Source of the DNA: CAYYTU01 sp964474655
GTDB lineage: Bacteria; Chloroflexota; Anaerolineae; B4-G1
DNA: 9,031 nucleotides
Assembly: GCA_964474655.1 (NCBI GenBank)
Contig: CAYYTU010000098.1
Coordinates: forward strand, 1 to 9,031
Direction of reading: 5' to 3'
The first letter of the stretch is position 1. Each line of letters starts with the position of its first letter. Positions 6,635-9,031 of this stretch are shown here, piece by piece. Position numbers and translations under genes: made by a program. Below the pieces are notes generated by a model. The model ran no database searches, was not told the DNA's origin, and saw nothing but the letters and a program-made list of their open reading frames with translations.

Positions 6635-6644
6635 CAAATTTGAT

Positions 6645-6669
6645 GTTCTGAACCTATGGTAGTCAGAAC
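6645..6669 (-). promoter_or_regulatory. Inverted repeat GTTCTGA-N11-TCAGAAC at the predicted transcription start
   Basis: Two perfect 7-bp arms (6645-6651 and 6663-6669) are separated by 11 nt, giving a 25-bp dyad. The promoter -10 box ends at 6676, so transcription should start near 6669 and the dyad covers about +1 to +25. This is a typical place for a repressor operator; it would also be a 5'-terminal hairpin of the mRNA. Confidence 0.5.
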
Positions 6670-6675
6670 GGCTAC

Positions 6676-6704
6676 ATTCTAATGTGTTGCATTATTTTTG
6701 TCAA
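6676..6704 (-). promoter_or_regulatory. Sigma-70-type promoter of the surface-protein gene
   Basis: On the minus strand TTGACA (6704-6699) is a perfect -35. A 17-bp spacer leads to TAGAAT (6681-6676), a 5/6 match to the -10 consensus. The predicted start near 6669 gives a leader of about 88 nt. It lies just after the end of the upstream glycosyltransferase gene. Confidence 0.8.
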
Positions 6705-6731
6705 CGTTGCATATAATAAATATCATTGCAT
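6686..6731. repeat. Three direct repeats of (G/A)TTGCAT spaced about two helical turns apart
   Basis: GTTGCAT at 6686-6692 and 6706-6712 are 20 bp apart. ATTGCAT at 6725-6731 follows after 19 bp, inside the last codons of the glycosyltransferase gene. The first lies in the promoter spacer; the second ends 2 bp from the -35 box on its upstream side. Spacing of about 20 bp puts all three on the same DNA face, as expected for a cooperative regulator. Confidence 0.5.
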
Positions 6732-8774
6732 AGTGATTTGTTGTAGTATCAATTGAGCACTGTGGGGAGTTCCCTCGTCATCCACGGCTGGCAGTCGTCT
6801 CATCGTCTTTGGATTGTACAGTCCGACCTGCAGGTAGTGGGGACCTGGTTGTGCAGTTTGGTGAACGGGAAAGCGATAGACCTGGGCGATGACGGCTCCA
6901 GGCTCCCAGTGCCAGGGGGGTACATCGAAGCCGTCGTATTGTCCTACGATGTTCTGTTGCTCATCAAGCAGATGAGCAAAGCTAGACAGGGGTTCATAAA
7001 TGGGGCCCTGGACGCGCCAGTAAACGACGAGATGAACTTCATCACCCGGTGTCAACAAGGCATCTTTCAACTCATACCCCAGAAACGCTGCGGCCTCATC
7101 GAATTGTGCAGGTAGTTGGATTTCCTGCTGCATTGCTGGATCTACGAATGCCGTCGATCTGGCGGTGATTTCCGATAGTCGTTCTCTTACCCAATCTTCC
7201 CCTGAGATTCGATAAACTTCGTAGGGTGGGTTTTCCTGTGCGGTAGCTTCACCTTCTAATACAATAGTCGCCTTGCTCATCCATCGCTCAAGGAGTAATG
7301 GGTCTGGGCTGGCGAAATCGGCCAGCAGATAGTCTCGTTCTCCTTCAGTGGGGGGCAGAATCAATCCTTTGTTACTGTTGAACCAGCGCGGCTTGATCTC
7401 TTCTCTTCGTAGGAGGCGCTTGCTCAGTAGAAGGTGACGATCATCTGGAAAAGGGACAGATATCCATAAAGGACCTTTGAGATTGCTGTGGTTGAGAGCC
7501 TGAAACGCTTCGGTGAGACTGGCCTGGTAAATCTCACGCACTTCTGGTTGGATGGGCCAGTGGATAAACTGGGCGCGAAAGGTGAAAAGACCGTTCATCA
7601 CAACGATAATCATCAGCAGTGCAGGGATGATCCGTTTGGCTCTGAGACCTATACGCGAGACGAGCCAGTCCCATAGAGCTACCGCGCCGATTCCGGTCAT
7701 AATCACGGCGGCTGGCAGCGCGCCGATACCCCTCACGAAGCTGGGCGCCTCCGGCGTCAGCATCGAGGGTGCCAGTCCCAATAGCAGCCATACCACAAGG
7801 GTGAAATAGCTCGGCTGCTGCCAGCGCACGATGCTCACCAGAAAGCCCAAGATAGCCAATACTCCCAGCAGCGGTCCAAATGCTGGTCGCCCCGAGATGT
7901 TGTAGCGCCAGTTGGGGTCACCTCGCCATAAAAACAGGCCTATCGTGTTTGTGGCTTGCCTGATGAAAGGCAACAGGTCACCAGCTTTTAAGGCGTGAAT
8001 GACTTCGTTCAGCTGCTCCAAGCGAGCCTCGGGGGCGCCGGGATTGACCCGCATATCGTAGACGAAGGGAGCCATAATCAGTGATGCTACGCCTATTGTC
8101 ACTATGCCCATATGCCAGAGTCGTTTGCCACGAGTGCGGTTGGTTATAGTTAGATGGATCAGCATAAAGGGCAGCAGGATAACAAGGCCTCGGGCTGCCG
8201 TGAAAGTGTACCACGTGAAGCCCATCAGAGCTCCACCCAATATGGCCCATCTCCAACTACTATTTGTTGCTTTCTGTTCTTGGGGCTCCAATCCACGCCA
8301 GAGGCAGTAGACAGCAGCGGTGAAAATGAGCGGTAACGTGATGCCCCGCAGAGCGATGCGGCTGAAGAACAGCGGCCACCACGTGACGGCGAGTATGCCG
8401 CTGGTGATGAGGGCGACGCGTTGGTCGGATAGGCGGCGGGTCAGCCGATAGACAAGAGGGATGAGAAGCAGGCCGGCGAAGCGGGTCACAATACGCGCGC
8501 CGAACGGCGTGAAGCCCCAGATGGGCATCGTCAGGGCCAGCAGGTACATATAAAAAGGCTCAGCGCTGTAGCTGACGGTCCAGTGAATGGGGCACGCGCC
8601 ATCGACGATCAACTCGCCGAGGTCCATCATTCGGAGTTCGTCGTGGGAGGGGCCGGGAGGCACGCTGTCGAGTCGATAAAAACGAAGGAAGGCGGCGACG
8701 AGCAAGATCACCAGCAGCAACGCCAACTCGACGCGGCGATTGACCTTTGAGGGGGAAGGATTTGGAAGGCTCAT
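6723..8774 (-). CDS. GT39/PMT-like (GT-C) membrane glycosyltransferase with C-terminal beta-rich domain
   Basis: This 683-residue protein has an N-terminal membrane helix (about 17-31) followed by LRFYRLDSVPPGPSHDE (30-46). That is the usual opening of ArnT/PMT-type GT-C enzymes, in which the acidic pair of the first outer loop (here D45, E46) takes part in catalysis. Roughly ten more hydrophobic helices run to about residue 398. A GDPNWRYNISGRPAFGP loop lies at 285-301. The remaining ~280 residues are extracytoplasmic. They include a beta-sandwich-like stretch at about 560-680 (HLVVYWRV, YRFPV, GPHYLQVGLYN). Such enzymes move a sugar from a polyprenyl-phosphate donor to lipids, glycans or proteins outside the membrane; the acceptor is not predictable here. 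The start at 8774 overlaps the upstream stop by 4 nt, with GAGG 10 nt before the ATG. No terminator follows, so transcripts may run on into the surface-protein gene, although that gene has its own promoter. Confidence 0.87.
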   Translation of the reverse strand: MSLPNPSPSKVNRRVELALLLVILLVAAFLRFYRLDSVPPGPSHDELRMMDLGELIVDGACPIHWTVSYSAEPFYMYLLALTMPIWGFTPFGARIVTRFAGLLLIPLVYRLTRRLSDQRVALITSGILAVTWWPLFFSRIALRGITLPLIFTAAVYCLWRGLEPQEQKATNSSWRWAILGGALMGFTWYTFTAARGLVILLPFMLIHLTITNRTRGKRLWHMGIVTIGVASLIMAPFVYDMRVNPGAPEARLEQLNEVIHALKAGDLLPFIRQATNTIGLFLWRGDPNWRYNISGRPAFGPLLGVLAILGFLVSIVRWQQPSYFTLVVWLLLGLAPSMLTPEAPSFVRGIGALPAAVIMTGIGAVALWDWLVSRIGLRAKRIIPALLMIIVVMNGLFTFRAQFIHWPIQPEVREIYQASLTEAFQALNHSNLKGPLWISVPFPDDRHLLLSKRLLRREEIKPRWFNSNKGLILPPTEGERDYLLADFASPDPLLLERWMSKATIVLEGEATAQENPPYEVYRISGEDWVRERLSEITARSTAFVDPAMQQEIQLPAQFDEAAAFLGYELKDALLTPGDEVHLVVYWRVQGPIYEPLSSFAHLLDEQQNIVGQYDGFDVPPWHWEPGAVIAQVYRFPVHQTAQPGPHYLQVGLYNPKTMRRLPAVDDEGTPHSAQLILQQITMQ

Positions 8775-9031
8775 TGACCGTTCACCTCGTAGACAAAGAG
8801 TGAATAACCGATACGATCATCCGGCGGGCGGGCGCGGAACCAGGCGTATACATCGGGATTGGGGAGGTTCAGGCCCAGCAGGTTATTGACGCTGATGACG
8901 TAGATGCCAGGTTCCGGGTTGTTCGTATCGAAGGGTGGGTCGGACCAAAGCTCGAAGTGGCTGGGAAATCCCAAGCCGGGCAGCGGATCGTAGACAATCC
9001 CGTAATGTTCCGGATAGGCGCTGCCGAACCA
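8771..9031 (-). CDS. C-terminal end of a probable GT39-like glycosyltransferase (5' end off window)
   Basis: Eighty-six residues are visible, from WFGSAYPEHYGI at the right edge to FVYEVNGQ and a TGA at 8773-8771. The frame stays open to 9031, so the start is outside the window; an internal TTG at 8974 is not a credible start. The segments YPEHYGIVYDPLPG, PGIYVISVNNLLG and YAWFRARPPDDRIGYSLFVYEV resemble the extracytoplasmic C-terminal domain I associate with Chloroflexota family-39-like glycosyltransferases. The stop overlaps the next gene's ATG (ATGA), so both were probably translated from one mRNA. The family is inferred from recalled resemblance and gene context, because no membrane or catalytic region is visible. 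Confidence 0.65.
   Translation of the reverse strand, partial: WFGSAYPEHYGIVYDPLPGLGFPSHFELWSDPPFDTNNPEPGIYVISVNNLLGLNLPNPDVYAWFRARPPDDRIGYSLFVYEVNGQ

Noticed and set aside
6702..6709. Palindrome CAACGTTG as a terminator for the glycosyltransferase gene
   Set aside because: Only 8 bp, no loop and no following T tract on the minus strand; it is better explained as part of the promoter/repeat region.

Overview
The window is a compact stretch of bacterial chromosome. Every convincing gene lies on the minus strand, so it reads from base 9031 down to base 1. No rRNA, tRNA, CRISPR array, insertion sequence or phage gene was seen. The host is probably a member of the Chloroflexota (Anaerolineae/Caldilineae-like), at moderate confidence. 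The reasons are a modular secreted protein with an internal VYFPLIFKRWPP segment of a kind I associate with that phylum, long GT-C glycosyltransferases with extra C-terminal beta-rich domains, an archaeal/fungal-type aspartate-semialdehyde dehydrogenase, and a small 'LGPVETxRFL' protein of the type common there and in cyanobacteria. This assignment rests on recalled family resemblance, not on a search.

Layout in transcription order (right to left). (1) 9031-8771: the C-terminal end of what is probably a GT39-like membrane glycosyltransferase. It overlaps by 4 nt a complete 683-residue GT39/PMT-like glycosyltransferase (8774-6723). (2) 6722-6582: a dense control region with a near-consensus promoter, three TTGCAT repeats about 20 bp apart, a 25-bp inverted repeat at the predicted start of transcription, a second stem-loop, and a palindrome that includes the Shine-Dalgarno sequence. 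It drives (3) a 732-residue exported surface-type protein (6581-4383) with DUF11-like, Ig-like/FnIII and lectin-like modules. A textbook rho-independent terminator follows at 4363-4335. (4) 4296-1467: three genes joined by two ATGA overlaps. These encode a UPF0104/LPG_synthase_TM flippase-like membrane protein, aspartate-semialdehyde dehydrogenase (asd), and a GNAT acetyltransferase with an odd C-terminal tail. (5) 1289-1495, plus strand: remains of a small gene that still has a good promoter and ribosome binding site but carries an in-frame TGA. (6) 1112 to the left edge: the 5' part of a HAD-superfamily gene whose motifs III/IV appear to precede motifs I/II.

Functionally, the right half looks like an envelope module: polyprenyl-phosphate-dependent glycosyltransferases next to a large exported beta-sandwich protein under its own regulated promoter. 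The middle operon couples a membrane flippase-like protein to an amino-acid biosynthesis enzyme and an acetyltransferase, a combination I do not recognise as a known pathway. I see no clear evidence for a wholly new defence or mobile system. The most distinctive signals are the architecture of the control region at 6582-6731, the permuted-looking HAD protein, and the stop-interrupted small gene.
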